A DNA stretch of 64,000 bases from Rhinopomastus cyanomelas (GCA_013400115.1 VXBP01003605.1:62001-126000), one strand, 5' to 3'. Counted from the first letter of the stretch, positions 44,361 to 58,892 are shown. The notes: generated from the letters alone by a model not told the origin. Numbers and translations are program-made.

Positions 44361-47300
44361 AAAACACACTTTACCTCAGACAGGCTGAAGGCAGATTGGG
44401 CTGATGCTGTTGGTTCTATAGATTCAGGGTGTTGCCTAAACACTCTCTGTTAGTGCTGCCATCAACATCTTGAGTGGCAGCGAGCAACAAACGACCGCGA
44501 ATTCCTGTAGTGTAACAAAGAGGAGTGAATCGCAAGCAACAATTTAGAGAGAAACCATTTGATCTTTTTTGTGAATTCAGAAAAAACAATATTGCTAAGG
44601 ATTATCTGAGTATGAGGATTCGATTATTTTCTGTTGTATTTTTGAGAGATTTTGAATAAATACATTTTCCCACTATATGCTGAGAATAAAAAGGTAAGGG
44701 AATACTTCAGCCACTTGTGAAATTATGAACTTAAAGGTTTGTGTTAACTTCTCTATGATCAGTACTTGTAAATAACTGTGGAATATCATCTTTATTTTTA
44801 TGGGGGGTAAAGAGATCTCATTAGTCGGCCTGCTCTGTGGTTCCCACTAACAGAGTTTGTTTCTATTCAAAAAGGGCATAAACTGAAGAAATGGTCTGAA
44901 TTGTTTCGTGATTGTTTAGAAGTCTGTATCAAAGCGTGTAAGAACTAAACCTGCCCTAGGATAAATCAGACACCAAGAGCTTCAGCAAGGACAGAGTAAG
45001 GAAAGAGTAATAGCCCCTCTTTGGTTTCTCTTTATCGAATTTTGTAAATTAAAAAAAAAAGAGTAAGGTAGGAAGGTGAAATGTGTCAAAACCTCTTTCT
45101 GAGGAATGGGTTCCCCCCCTTCAAACCAGGGTCACTCTTGAATCAGCACTGAGATTTCCAGGCAAATCTACATCTGAAGAGTCATGAATGCTTTAAATTG
45201 GAGTGTGACTTGAAAAATACTATAAAAATAAACAACAGCCAGAGCTGGGGTCACCGTTACTAAAGGAAGACACCCAGACTCACCATCTGGAGAGTTTGTG
45301 CTTTCCTCATGCTGATCTTTTCATATCGATGTTGGATCTTTATTTCTTCTCTTTAGAGTGGCTGTCTCTGGGTTGATTTTCAATCCTGAAGAAGTTAGTT
45401 GTAAGGCTGACTGAGATCTTGCTAGTGGACTGCCTGAAGGCTCGTGTTGTGATTTGCAGAGCTTTGGCTGCAATATGGAGTTGTAATATATCTGCTGTTG
45501 TGGATGGAGTGTGGTTTTCTGCCCTCCGGTCGGTCAGATCCTTTTTCCCCTTCTTGCAAGAATAAGGTCTTCTTGTCCCTAACAATTGCTGTAAAAATGT
45601 GAAGAGGGGCTGTAGCTGTTCCAGAGCAAATTGTATGTTTATGTAGTTTGGGGCCGTGCTACAGATTCCCAAGTTCACCGGTCTAGTGGCTACTGAGCTG
45701 GGTGTTTTCTTTGCAGGATCTTTCCTGTTCTCTCTAAAAAATAATGAGGAGCTTGTATTTTTTTCCTTTATTTCATTTTTTCTGTCTTTCCTTTATGGTA
45801 CATTAGGTTTGATAGATTGCATTTAGACAAGGTTAAAAACTGGTAGAAGATACAGAAAATACTTAGAAAACCCCCCTGAATGCAATACACAGTCTCTGAT
45901 CATTTCTGTGTTGTAATTTCTGCCAAGAACTTTGCCACATGGCTTTGCAGAGCCCTGAGATTTGCACGTGTGTCATGTGTGACGGAGCCTGCTTTGTATT
46001 CCCTTTGTAAATGTCAAGGTAAGAAGTAAACAGCCTCCTCCCAGGCACTCTTGAAGTAGGTTTAGGACTACAAAGTACGTGCTGTGGTACTCATTAAATT
46101 GTGCCCTGTTTTCCTCGAGTCTCCCCGTGTAGGAGTTGTTACTGAGGCAACTCAAGGGCTGCTCTGCAACTCCCACAAAAACAAGTCACTGAGGTGCGTC
46201 AGGTGTCTGCATGGACAAACACAGTGGCTTCAGACTGAAAACTGCCTTTTAAAAACTGGTTCAGCAGCTGAGAAAAGCAAACCAGGGTGGAAATGGTAAT
46301 ATAAAAAGAACACTTCACATTGGTTTTTTCATGTGCAGGGTTTATGTTACTTTTCTTGCCCTGCTTTGGGTAAGAGAAAATAGAAATGCTGTTTGTCACC
46401 TGACCTGAGCCTGCATGAAGCTGGTTGTGGGTGGCTGTACCAAATGGCACTCTTCTCGCCTGCCAGGTCTGGTGTTGAAGTTTGAGCAGAATCATCCCCA
46501 GGTTGGACGGGGAAGAGAAATGTCTCCACTTGTAGATAAATGGCTCCATGGAGCACTACTGCATTATCTGTGTTAGACACATAAAGGAGCGGAGCAACCC
46601 AGTGTGGGACACAACCACGTCATCCTAAACCAGCGCAGTTGTGGTCTGCTGAAGTGACAGCTTTTACGTTTGGCTAGAAATAGATGGAAAGCAGAAACCT
46701 TTTTGATTAGCCCCAAATGAAAGCCCCAGCGTCAGGCAGAAGCCAGAGTTCTCTCATGTTAAGTCATAAGTTGCATATAGTTGTTTGTCTGAACTTTTTA
46801 CATTTTTGTGTCTGTATAGCAGATGTTAATGCACCTGAAAATAGAAAGACTGGAGCATATATGCTCATCCTCATTTAATATTTTGAAAGCATGTGTGTAT
46901 TTATATGTGTAACTATAAATGTATAGACACAACTATGTACAACAGGCCTCTTTAGCAGCAATTGCACCATGTGTAGCTGGCTGCCATTTACCTACCCTGG
47001 GCCCCAGAGCCCCTTTTGTATAGGACATCCATGTAGTGCGGACAGAGACTACTGTAACTGGAATTACAAGGCACTGGCAGACTTCCTGGGAAAAACCTCT
47101 TTGCTTCCATCCTTGCCTAAAGCAGGGTACATGTTGATACTGTTCTGTGGTGGCTTCCATTTGGAAGTCCTCTTGAAGATCCTTCTGAAAGTATAAAAGA
47201 CAGGCAAGTTGTTGCCTAATACAGATATATCTTCAGGTGTATTTTCTAGCCAAAACCTGTGTTCCAGAGTGGCTATTTGTTCTTATAATGGCAACCTTAG

Positions 47301-49209
47301 ACAGATAGTGTGAGATCTTCATGTAGTGGCACTTGTTGGGTTAGCTCACTTTATAAGTGCTTGTTTTGGAAAGCTGCTATGTGTTGCTACAAACTGATCC
47401 CAGCAATGAAAGGTTCCTTTGAAATACACCCAGGATTTTATTAGTAGGATTTGGAGGCATTTCCAAGTAGCTTAATTTGCTGTGGGAATGAACCTGGGTA
47501 GAAGCATATTTTAGTGAGGGCTTTGGCTGTGCTGTAAATACCTACTAGGAAAGGGCTTCATCCCAGGCTAGTCTTCCACCTGCTGCAGGGTTTCATTGCA
47601 ACCTTAGTGAAACCACCACCCCCATTCCCCCCAGTTGTAGCCAGATAGGCCCTGAATGCAAAATCAAGATTAAAAACTAGGTACAAATGAGGGCTTCATC
47701 TTGGTGGGGTGTCCAAGACAAGCCTTTCTACACGCATTGACCTCCGGGCACAGGTTTTACTGTATCAGCATGTAGATGCAGGAGAAAAATTAGCTCTGAA
47801 AAGGAAGGTTGAAAATAATTGCTTTAGAGCAATTTGGAAAGATTTGTTGTTTTTTTCCTTCTATTCAACCATGAAATGGAAGTGTCCTGCTGATGGCTCC
47901 AGCATATTTTTTAATTGAATAATTAACACGGATAATAGGCATTCAGCAGTGTTTTTGTTGGTAATCACTGGATTTACTAATCTCCCAGAAGGTGGGATGA
48001 TTCACATCTTTCAGTGCCCCAAAATAGAGGATAATTAAAACCCTACATGGACAACTTGGAATAGAATTGAGTACAAATGCTGGAGATGAAAGCATAGAAA
48101 ATGAGCTCGAGGGAAAAACGGACTAGGGGAAAAGGAAAAGAATAGTCTTAAGTAGTAATAACGGGAAGGATACTTAGGAAATGACTTTTTAAGCATTTTA
48201 AACTTTCCTTACTCTGCCACAGTTTGCAAGTGAGCAAGAGACTTCTTTTAGAAAAATCCCTTGTTCCTAGAGAGTCTGGTGAGCAAACGCACGCCCTGGG
48301 TCTGCGGCATCTTACAGCTATGGATGGCTCTGGGGCCACACTGACACGCAGCCTTGCACAGTTTAGCATCATCTTTGGTGTCAGACCTCTCACTGCAGTT
48401 AGGCAGGTGTGGACACAGACCACTACTTACCTTCTGCATATCACTTAACAACAGAGATGCTGCTGTTCACCACTGCAATTAATTCTCACAGTAACAAAGA
48501 ACTAACAAAGAAAATCGCAAGGACTTCTTTTGGCGTTGACTTTTGCTTCCTCTTGAGTGGGTGGACAGATGCTAGTCCTACGGTTTGCTTGACTGGATGA
48601 AGACAGATATGCTGAGGTGACTGGGCACAGGATGGAACCCAAACAGAATAGGAAGTGAGTTACTAATCTTATTTGCAGTGTCCCTACACCAAGGCTATTA
48701 ATTAAGCTGGATAATAAGGACTCTTTTTACAGAGGTCCAGCAGACCCTTGAGACTTCGCTAGTGACTTCAAAGAACTAGTGATCAAGGTCACATTAGCAC
48801 AGGCAGAACAAGGCTGGATTTCTTGACACAGTGCTTCTATGCCAGATTCTGTCTACAAAAATACATTAATGTGTCTGAAACAGTGTTTGTGGTCTCTGGA
48901 AAAAACCAGCTGTACAAATGGAAACAATCTTTGCCAATTTGGAGCCTCCCTTTGGTTTGTGCAAGAAAATCTGTCATGAGTTTGGGAATCTCTAGAGAAG
49001 CCTTGGCCGCTCCTGTAGAAATTTTGACTGTTCAAAACAGTTCAAAGACAAATGGGTCCAAGACAGTCACAGCACAGCAGTGGGCAGGGCGGTCCCAGCA
49101 GCGTGACCTGAAATCACTCGGACTCTTCTAAGGCTGTGATGACTTCCAAGTAAAGATCCAACACAGACCAACTGTTGCTCATCCCTGGACTTATTTCTAA
49201 GTTGTGGAG

Positions 49210-49540
49210 ATCTGGAGCTTAGGAACATGGTTTGTGCCAGGGGAGGGTTAGGTTGGACATCAGGAAAAGTTTCTTAACTGGCAGAGTGGTCAGGGTTTGG
49301 AACAGGCTGCCCAGGGAGGGGTGGAGTCATGGTCCCTGGAGAGGTTCAACAAACAAGTAGATGTGGTGCTGGGGAACAGGGTTTAGTGGGCAGGGTAGAG
49401 TTGGATTGGCAGTTGGACTGGATGATCTTGTAGGTCTCTTCCAACCTTAAGGATTCTGTGGTTTAGCTGTGGCCTTAGGTCAGCTGCATGAACAGTTGGA
49501 CTTGATCTTGGAGGTGTTTTCCAACCTAAATGATTCTCAG
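49210..49540 (+). mobile_element. CR1 LINE 3' fragments, two termini
   Basis: GGTTAGGTTGGACATCAGG, GGAACAGGCTGCCCAGGG and GACTGGATGATCTTGTAGG run to a first tail near 49,465. Then CAGTTGGACTTGATCTTGG and GTGTTTTCCAACCTAAATG form a second tail ending near 49,537. Confidence 0.83.
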
Positions 49541-52500
49541 ATGTTTCCCTGTTTAAATCTCTGTAAAGACAGGAGAGTCAGGTCTGAGGAGTCTCCTTGA
49601 GGTTTCACATCAGCAGTTTGCTGGGCTTTTTTTTTCTAATCTTGCTGTTCTTGAAAAATACATTCTGAGTTTAGTTTAATTTGGTTTGTTTGAGCAGCTG
49701 TTTGAGAAAAGAGGCTCTTTGTTAAGATGTGAACTTTAAAAACTTGAAGACTGGAATTTCGAATAACCCACTATTGAGTGTTATGTTGAGATCTTCTGGG
49801 TGCCTGGCTAACTGTTGTTTCTGTCTCTGCACTGCAGGAGCTTTCACACACCACTTTGCACTGGGTGTCTCCGGGACTGAGTCTCTTCATTAAAAGCCCA
49901 GCTTTTCCCCCCAAACCCCATGGAATAATACAGTATTTGACCACTGCAATGCTGTGGGATTTGGGGTGGGCTATTTTGTTTTGGTTTGGGGTTTTTTTTT
50001 ATTTCTTAGAATCAATTAGCATCATGTTTATTAAACACTTAAGTCTGATGCTGCACAATCTTCATTCCAGAAGATGACACTGGGAATTCTCAGGCAGTGA
50101 TTATTCATTAGGCAGTGACTAAAAATTCTTCCTGTAAATACATCTTTACAGGAAATAAATTACAAACCCTAAATGTTTTAAGTTACTCGCTATATAGGTA
50201 TTTGTAAGGTAAAAGTAGGTTTTGTTGGTTGGGTAGTGATATAACTCACTGAGCCCTCTTACTATCCATCTTCTGTAAGTTTTTTCCCCTCCTGCCTCTT
50301 CCTCCTTTTATTGAAATGACTTATGACTTTTGATGGGTTTAAGCCTGAATTTTAAGTTTCAGATTTGTCTACATTAAGTGGTAGAGCTGGATCACTGCCT
50401 CTGGATTCACTGTCTGCTCCAAAATGGAATCCTTTTACTGCTCCGAGGTGTAAACGCGATTGGAGAACACACTGCAGATGTCAATGAATTTGTATTGCAT
50501 TAACATGAATTACGAAACACAAACGTACAATTCAGTGCATTGGGTTTCAAAATAGAGAGTGCATGGTATCAGTGTTATTTCACATAATCAAAAGAATAGC
50601 TGCTGGTTAATAACTAAAAGTTGAATTCCATATATACCAAATGTGGAAATGATTTTGCTCTATCTGATTTCAGAGATACATTTAAAATGCAAAGGAGGTT
50701 GTTCCACCTACTGACAGAACTGTTGTAAATACAAACCAGTGCTGGTGGACCGGAGTTTGCTTTTTGTTGCAGTCACAAGAGCTGAGGTTTTTTTTAATGG
50801 ATTACAATCATCACATTTTTTTAGCTAAGTATTACTGTCTAGAGCCGTTTTGGGTTTAAGAATATAAGAAAATATTTAGGTTTAGTTTCATTTTTCATTG
50901 TTGGAAGCCTGTGTGTTGTTTCCACAGCATTTTATAGGATTGACTGACTGAATGATGTGGAATTATGATCTGCAGTGTGAGCTGCCCTCATGAGTCCAGT
51001 GCCTGACTGTTTCAGCATGCAAAAATATTGAGTTAGGGTTGCATTAAAAGGTAATGCTCTCTTCTTGTTTGCTTATGCCAAACATGATGCTTCATTGCTT
51101 GAGAGAGAAAATTCTTCATGTGCTTCCCAAGTACCAGGATGCCCCAGGCTGCAAGAAGGGGAAAGAAAGGAAGTTGTGCTGTGAGTTGTCTCATCTTTCA
51201 GCTCCGTTAGTGGCATGCAAGGAGTAAGGTGGTGGGAATTTTCCTCTTCTCGTGTCCTGTGACTGAAGAAAAACATGGGTTAGGGAAGTAGGACACTGAT
51301 CATTTCCCTGCACTGTGTTAAACTGCCTAACTTGAAAGACAAGGGGGAAACTCATCGCCGTTGGTAGAAGGTTTATAGTAGTGCTGCGTTTTTACCAGGA
51401 CTTTTCTTCTGGTGAGTTACTACTCTTTTGGCAGTATGTATTAGCTTGTGCTACTAGCAAATGTTGGTAAAAGTAATTAACATTTAAAAATGAGAAATAG
51501 CGGATTTGATTCAGCGGCACCTTTAAATTGCCTGAATTATCCAAAGAAAGGACCTGAGTATAAGTGATGACACAGCATTAGAGACTGACTGCATCTCCTT
51601 CTGTGTCTAAACATTAAAATTCAAGCCAATCAAATCAGTGTGAAATGTTTTATATTGTCCAGTTTCCTTGGTTTATTTTGTAATTTTAGGTAAGATATAT
51701 TGTTATATATAAAGAACAATCTATTTTAAAAGCTTTTTGAGAACTCTTTGTCTTCCATCTGGCATGAAGAGCATTTGGAGAGGGGAGGGAAAGAAACAGA
51801 GCACTGTCTGAGGTAAATTTGATAGTACAAGCTGGGATAAAACAAGAGACACTTAGACTAATTTAATTAATGTCATGGTGCATTTAAGAATATGCTGTCC
51901 TCCAGAAGCATAAACATAGATCAGTAGCTGAATTAAGGGAGCAGTATTAGGCTGCACCTGTTGGGTTTCAAACTGAATTCAGACCTTGTTTCAGTATTGC
52001 AGTTGGGACTGGCAGTTGCTGAAGGGATTAAATTATTTAAAGCCTTCAGCTGGCCAGTGTAGCCTAGCAGTAGCTTATAAAACACTTAATCTATTTTTTT
52101 AATCTCTTCATATGTTTGCTTTACTTAGACAGTGAAACTATACATGACACACACCTGCCACGTTCCGAAGCTGGTTTTTCAGATATTTTAAATTGATCAA
52201 TTAGAAAAGTCTTTAAACTGTAACCAGTTGGGTTTCTTTGACAATGTGATTCTTGTGAGCCTGGACGTTTGCTCCGATGATCTCTGTGCCAAACATGAAG
52301 CAGGCAGGCGTAAAGTTCTATGATTTCTTTGAATAAAGAGGTTCCCTTTGAAAGAAAAACGCTGCCCTCCAAATCACAAACGATGCTCGTTACCATTTGG
52401 TCGTGATGTTCAAAACCACCCGGGTTTCTAAACTGTTTAGACCTCTGTAACTATTTTTGCAGGGCATTAGCCATCTGCTTACACCAGTACAGTAAACCAG

Positions 52501-53654
52501 TTCAAAAACAGGTAACACAGTTTAGCAGGTTACGTAGTATGTCACTTGTTTCTAGAAAGCCAAGAGTAAGTAATGAGTAGTTACAATATGGATTGGATGA
52601 AAAAGCAATCTGGATGGCTGTGCAACACAGGATTAATTAGGTAAATCCTCTTAAGTTTGATTAGCCATTGCTTAGATCTACGGTTTATTTTGTTGTTGGC
52701 CACTCCTGTTAATGTCTCCTTTCCATCCACTCTGCTCTCAGTTCTGCTTCCAACCTCTTCTTATCCAAGTGAAGTGCTGCCGAATTCACTTACAACCTTC
52801 TAAATGATCAGCAGAGTAACACCTGGAGCCAGTTCAAACCAGGTCTGGAATTCTCTCAAACATCTCTTTACTAACATTAGATGGGTCATTCCTATTGTGT
52901 TCAGCAATGAAGGTGTTACATCTCGTTAATTTGCCTTGCAGTGGTAAGTTTAGGACCAGTAGGCACACGTGGACCTGGTAACAAGCATGAGTAAGTGTTT
53001 ATTCATGGAGAAGAGATGCTTCCTGCATTATGCTCTTCAGAAAAAGCCTGTGTTGTTGAGATTTGTAGCCAACCTTTATTTTTTTTTGCCTCTCTTTCAT
53101 TACGTTGTGAAACCATTTTATTTCTGTAAAATGTTGAAGTCATGTCCTTAATTAGTGTTCCCTAGTTCATCCTCCTTTTTTTTCACTTCAGAATGTGGCA
53201 GGATTTAATCTTCAGGAAAATTAAAGGAAAAAACCCAGGAGAAGCAAAAAAAAAAATCTCAATAGAAATTAAAGTAGTTACTTCCCCAAGAGACTCAGAA
53301 ACTAAGAGACACTTGAGGACTGTAACTAGATGGCTCAGCCAGCTTGGGGTGGTGGTGGGAGAAATATGCCAAAAGGCATGGGAGGAACTGGGTGGTAATC
53401 AGCATTCCATCAGCACTGGGATTTCGTGGTGTTATTCAGCGTTTTGTACGTGTCAGGGCAAGGCTTCCTATTTGATGTTGTCCATGGCACACCAAATCTG
53501 CAAGAACAGTGTCTCTGCTTTCACTTGCAATATAACCTTATTCCAAGAAAATCCCAGCTTTGCTGATGGTACAGCAGGTCCTGTACGTCCTGACAGGCCC
53601 CTCACACAGCACTAAGATTCCCCTGGATTTACTATAGAGCTGGCTGATGGGGAA

Positions 53655-53680
53655 GAATCATAGAATCATAGAACCATAGG
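53655..53680 (-). repeat. CR1 terminal octamer remnant
   Basis: AATCATAGAATCATAGAACC is two to three copies of the inverted CR1 terminal octamer, with no CR1 body attached. Confidence 0.6.
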
Positions 53681-56600
53681 CACAGTTTTCCCACTGTTTC
53701 TGTTTCCTTCCTTGGCTGGTTTTCAGCTCTGCCTCTGCGCTGTCAGCCACTGTCTCTGCACATCCATGGGTGGTTTGGCTCTGCGTGGAAACAGATAGAG
53801 GAAATTCTACAGGTGGCTGCAAAATCTGTCACCATATGCCTCGTGCTCTGTGACTCAGGGGGACAGTTTGAAAAACAAGGAATCCAGCTTGCATTTAAAT
53901 CATGTTTTTCTTCCCATATGCTTCAGCTCAGCTACTTCCGAGGGCTGGCTTGCTGGTGGAAGAGGCTTTCTGCAGAGGGATATGTTAAATGCCTCATTTC
54001 CAGGTACCCTATTGCATCAAGTCAGCAACACCAAAGCACAGAGAAAGACAACAGATGGAGAAAATTATTTTAAGGTTTCTGGAAACAACAAAACAAGGAC
54101 TTTTCATTGTAGTTTGCGGAAATAGGAAGTTGTGAGTTTTTTGTGCTCTGAAATGAATTATTTTTAGACAGCATTAGATATATTCCCTGCCAAGGGTTGC
54201 TTTGTACTGTAAAACAAACACTCTAGCTCAGATTAAATAATTCTGACTTAACTTAGGGTTAGAGTGAGAAATAGATTTCACTTTCTCACATTAAACTAAT
54301 TCTGAATGAATATTTAGAAAGATGTCACAAAAATAATCACTCTGAAGCCTCAGGACTTTGTTATTGTTTGCCTAGTTAATGTCAAACTTTAAAGATGAGA
54401 CTCTGCAAAGAAACTAAATGAAAAGTATTATTGAGAAAGCTGCTTTGCCAAAGATATTTTAATGGGTAAGTTTGATCCCACAGTCACTTAAGGAGGGTAG
54501 TAAGGTACAAAAGACAGTGCAAAAAGCTTGTGAATAATGTGCACACAAACGATGCTGGAAATGACAGGCTCGAATCTGCTAGACCAGAAGGCGTTTCTGA
54601 AGCTAATGAAAGGGGAAAGGATAAATTACTGGGTTGCTGCAATCAAGATACTCTGTCACTGCTCAAAATGCAGCTAGGAGCTGGGCTGGGTTCTTTTCCT
54701 TAGGTATATAAAGCAAATCAGTTAAAAGACATAAGTTAACCAGCTCATTTTTAAGCACCACTTAGTGCAAAGGCTACAGACAGTGATTAAATTAGTTTTA
54801 AGTGACTTATACTAAGAACTCCACTGCTAAAGAATGAGCTAACTAGGTAATTTCCTATTGTATTTTAATTAAAGACAATATTTTGAGCTTGAAACTGAAA
54901 ACATCATAAAGTTAAGTAGTTATTGAACTAAACCAGTGTTTTTCAGTCTCAGCTGCTGAGTGAAATGTTATTCTGGCTTAAAAGCCTCACAGAAGCAGCT
55001 AAAGCAATCTTTCACGCACGTAATAGATACAACTATTCAATAAAAAATGAACTAAGAGATACTTGTAGCCTGCTGTGAAATAGTTATTTGCTTCTAGTGT
55101 AATACATGGGTTTACTTCTGCTAAAGAAATGCATTTAAGTGGTAAAGAATGACTGATGGTTAAATCTGCTGTGTTAAAACACAAATATTGGTACTGCTTT
55201 TGAATTAACAAGTAAATAGCTGTCATCATGCCAGGCTTATGAAAAGCTGGTTTCCATGTCTTTAGAACACGTGAGGACAACTGGCACCACACTGTCCAAT
55301 CCAGCTCTGGGTTCTAATACTTCTCTCAGGAAATGCTGATCTCTAAGCACTGGCTTTTGAGGTACTTTTTGAGGGTTTCAGTGAGACTGGTATTCTGTTT
55401 CCTGGTCTTTCCATGGTATATGCAGCTTTGTCTTTCAGGAGAGGGAAAAATGTTGGCAGGTCTACAAGAAGAAATAACTCTGGCACTGGCAAACTTTGCT
55501 CCTTCAGGAAATAAGGACTCCTGAGGCAGATGGGCAGCTGGTGCTCTGATGTGACTCTGCCTGTAGTGCTGGCCAGCATCTCCTTTTTCCTTAAATCCTC
55601 CCTTTTTCTAGCTGAATCTATCTGTTGTCTCTTTTTTAATACCTAGATAACAAGCACTGTAAGATTTATTTCAGAAGCCATCATTTTATATTTTATGTGA
55701 CTCCTGAGCATGAAATTCTGGTCCGTAATTTGGGCTACTCTGCTAATACTACTGTCTCTATGAAAATAAATATCAGTGTTCTGTGTATTTCCACTAACTC
55801 CTGTTATTCAGTAATTTGTGTGTGATTTCGATTGAGTTAGAACACACAAAGCAACAGGAGATACTTGAATGAAAATTGGACTTATTACTGCTGTGTGCAT
55901 AAGGAGCTCAAGAAATAAATACTCTGTGTGCAGATTGATCTCAGGAATCAATAAGCATCTGGAGCCATGTTCATCCTAGAAATAATTTCACTGACCACGA
56001 TGGTTTTGCTGCAGAGGTTTATTCAGCCAGTGTTGCTGGTATCGTGCATAACTGCTTACTTGCTGCAATCAGATAGGAGAAGGCTTATGCCCAGCTCTGA
56101 TGCTGCTTATCCTCCCCAGCCTGTTCCCAGAGATATCACAATTATTGGCTAATAATCAAATTGGGTGATTAGCTACCATAAAGAGGGAAACTAGGTGTAA
56201 AAGGAAACTATGAGGTGTAGGGAGAAGAGCAAAGCCAGGAACAGGACCAAGGATGTGGAGCCTTATGTGTGATGCCACCACTGTTCTTGTAGAGACTGTG
56301 CTGAACCTTCCCTCCACATGGCACCTCTGTCACAGGGAAACCCACAGGATTTCATTCCATTCTCTGCTTGCATGTGCTCTCCTGGTTTTGTAATCTCTGC
56401 TTCAGTGTAAGTGATAATTGAATAAAACTAGATCTAGTGCTGGCTGCACACAGGTGTGCTCAGAAATATGTTAGCACACAGCCAGTGAATTAAACAGAGT
56501 TGCTTTTACTCTGTAGACAAGTTGGTGTAGAACTCCCTGCCTGTGGATTATGTAGTCGGTTTTTTTTCTGCTCTTTTTCTCATGCCTCAATTTTGGGCAT

Positions 56601-57019
56601 GACCTTCAGCGTCTTTTGGGTCTTTTTGTGAAACACGAGTTGAGAGGTGATGTATTCCCTCAATTTTAACATATTTTGAGCTATTTTCCAGAGTAAGAGC
56701 TATAGTTCGCAGTGATTAGCATTTCTGAGATTGGATAATACAGTCAATTAACCGTGCATATTAATTAATAGACCTGGCTGCTCTCTGATTTTTCCCTTCC
56801 ATTATTTCATAAAATGCATATAGGACAGTAATGAAGTCACAAAGGCACCTTTGGACACTGAGGTAGGAAAAGGTTAAGTTCATGTACACTTACCAACTGT
56901 GTTTGTCCAGAATAGCTGCACACTTTCTCTTTTTTACAGTATGGCGCAAGATGTGTGCATGCAAGTTGCTGAATCCCTGGCCGATGTCCTGTTTATGCAA
57001 CTGAACGTGTCAGTTCACA

Positions 57020-58062
57020 GTATCACAGTAATGATAAGGTTGGAAAAGACCTTAAAGATCATCCAGTCCAACCTAAATCCAAAAAACCCCAGTAATCCTA
57101 ACATCTAGATCATGCCACTCAGCACCTCATCCAGCCTAACCTTGAACACCTCCAGGGACGGTGACTCAACCACCTCCGTGGGCAGCCCATTCCAAAACCG
57201 GATCACTCTTTCAGTGAAAAATCTTTTCCTAATGTCAAGTCTAAACCTCCCCTGATGGAGCTTAAGACTATGACCCCTTGTCTTGCCTCCAGTGGCCAGG
57301 GAGAAAAGACCAACCCCTGCCTGACTACAACCACCCCTCAGATAGTTATAAACAGCGATAAGATCACCCCTGAGCCTCCTCTTCTCCAGACTAAACAAAC
57401 CCAGCTCCCTCAGCCTCTCCTCGTAGGGCTTATCTTCCAGCCCCTTTACCATTCCAGTTGCCCGTCTCTGGACTTGCTCCAGCACCTTGACATCCCTCTT
57501 AAACTGAGGGGCCCAGAACTGAACACAATACTCCAGGTGTGGTCTAACCAGTGCNTCGCCAACTAGATGCGACACCATTTACTACCACTCTTTGGGCTCG
57601 TCCATCCAACCAGTTCCTGACCCAGCACAGAATGTTCCTGTCAAAGCCCCTTGCTGCCATCTTCGCCAGGAGTACATCAGGGGAGACTGTGTCAAATGCT
57701 TTACTGAAATCCAGGTACACCACATCCACAGCCTTCCTCTCATCGACCAGACGAGTTACTTAATCATAAAAGGAGACCAGGTTGGTCAAGCAAGACCTAC
57801 CCCTCCTAAATCTGTGTTGACTGGGCTTAATCTCTTGGCCCTCACGCAGATGTTGCTTGATAGCACTCAGCGCTAGCTGTTCCATAACTTTGCCCGGAAC
57901 TGAGGTGAGGCTAACAGGTCTATAGTTTCCTGGATTGTCCTTCCAACCTTTCTTGTGTATGGGGGTCACATTTGCCAACTTCCAATCATCCGGGACCTCC
58001 CCTGTGATCCACGACTTCTGGTAAATTATGGAGAGCAGTCTAGCAAGCTCATCCGCCAGTTC
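57020..58062 (-). mobile_element. CR1 LINE copy with partial reverse transcriptase, internally deleted
   Basis: This is the longest CR1 copy in the window. From right to left it reads the N-terminal RT blocks (DDWKLANVTPIHKKG, GNYRPVSLTSVPGKV, VVYLDFSKAFDTVSP, WLDGRAQRVVVNG). At 57,555 it jumps directly to the ORF2 C-terminus (VRPHLEYCVQFWAPQ, EKRRLRGDLIAVYNYL) and the 3' end. The central RT part, with the catalytic aspartate motif, is absent. The copy is not functional as it stands. Confidence 0.9.
57555..57555. other. Ambiguous base N at a CR1 internal deletion junction
   Basis: A single N lies exactly between the ORF2 C-terminal part (left) and the N-terminal RT part (right) of the 57,020-58,062 CR1 copy. 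Confidence 0.95.
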
Positions 58063-58529
58063 ATTCTACTCCAACAGAGATGCAGTTTGTATTTAACAAA
58101 TGGTGATCTGAAAGTGCTGTTGAGGCTCAGTGCCCACATTAGAACTGTAGACAGCAGAGCTGAGTGTTCTGTTGTAGCACTAATGTCTGATGTTTTGCAG
58201 TCTGTGTCCACTTTCTCACCTGTTGTATCTCATAATAATTCATGTTAGTGTTGAGCATGACGTGTGTCTGTGACCATGTTTTTATTTATAGATCCAGATT
58301 CACTATTTTCCTTTCCCCTGCTGCTCTGTCATCTTTTAAACATCATGTCGTATATGCGTAGGGCTGCACTCTCTGTTCCAATAACTGGTAATTCTATCAA
58401 AAGATGATAAAGCCAGAAAAACAACCCATTTCCTGCCTGCCTTCACCCCAAATGGAATTAAAATGTTACATGAGTAGACATGTCATCTTCATAAACGGAG
58501 GATATTTTAGTATATACAATATGTATGTA

Positions 58530-58892
58530 TCTTTTAGCCTGGAAAAGAGGGGATTCGGGGGGGACCTTCTCCCTCTCTACAACTACCTGAAGGGAGGTTG
58601 CAGTCAGATGGGGGTTGGGCTCTTCTCCCAGGCACTTAGCACGAGGATGAGAGGGCAGGGTCTGAAGCTGCCAGGGGAGGGTTAGATGTTAGGAAGCCCT
58701 TCCTCACAGAAAGGGTGATCAGACACGGCCCAGGGCAGTGGTGGCATCCTGGTCCCTGAAGGTGTTTAAAAACAGCCTGGCCTGTGGGCCTTAGTGCCCT
58801 GGTCTGGCCGATGTGGTGATGTTACGTCCTGGGCTGATCCTTGGATGAGCTCAGAGAGCTTTTCCATCCTCAATAACTCTGTGATTCTGTAT
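58530..58892 (+). mobile_element. CR1 LINE 3' fragment
   Basis: CTGGAAAAGAGGGGATTCGG, CTCTACAACTACCTGAAGG, GGTTAGATGTTAGGAAGCCC and TTTTCCATCCTCAATAACTC lead to TGATTCTGTA. It encodes a decayed ORF2 C-terminus and tail, and lies 470 bp from the oppositely oriented 57,020-58,062 copy. Confidence 0.85.

Larger units (their letters stand above)
44361..57019. other. Intergenic, mostly unique AT-rich sequence
   Basis: CR1 tails at 49,210-49,540 and an octamer remnant at 53,655 are the only repeats recognised. No coding exon, tRNA or CpG island was seen. Confidence 0.7.

Noticed and set aside
57105..57978. Reverse-transcriptase-like frames considered as a gene
   Set aside because: They are pieces of one 5'-truncated, internally deleted CR1 LINE and not a host gene.
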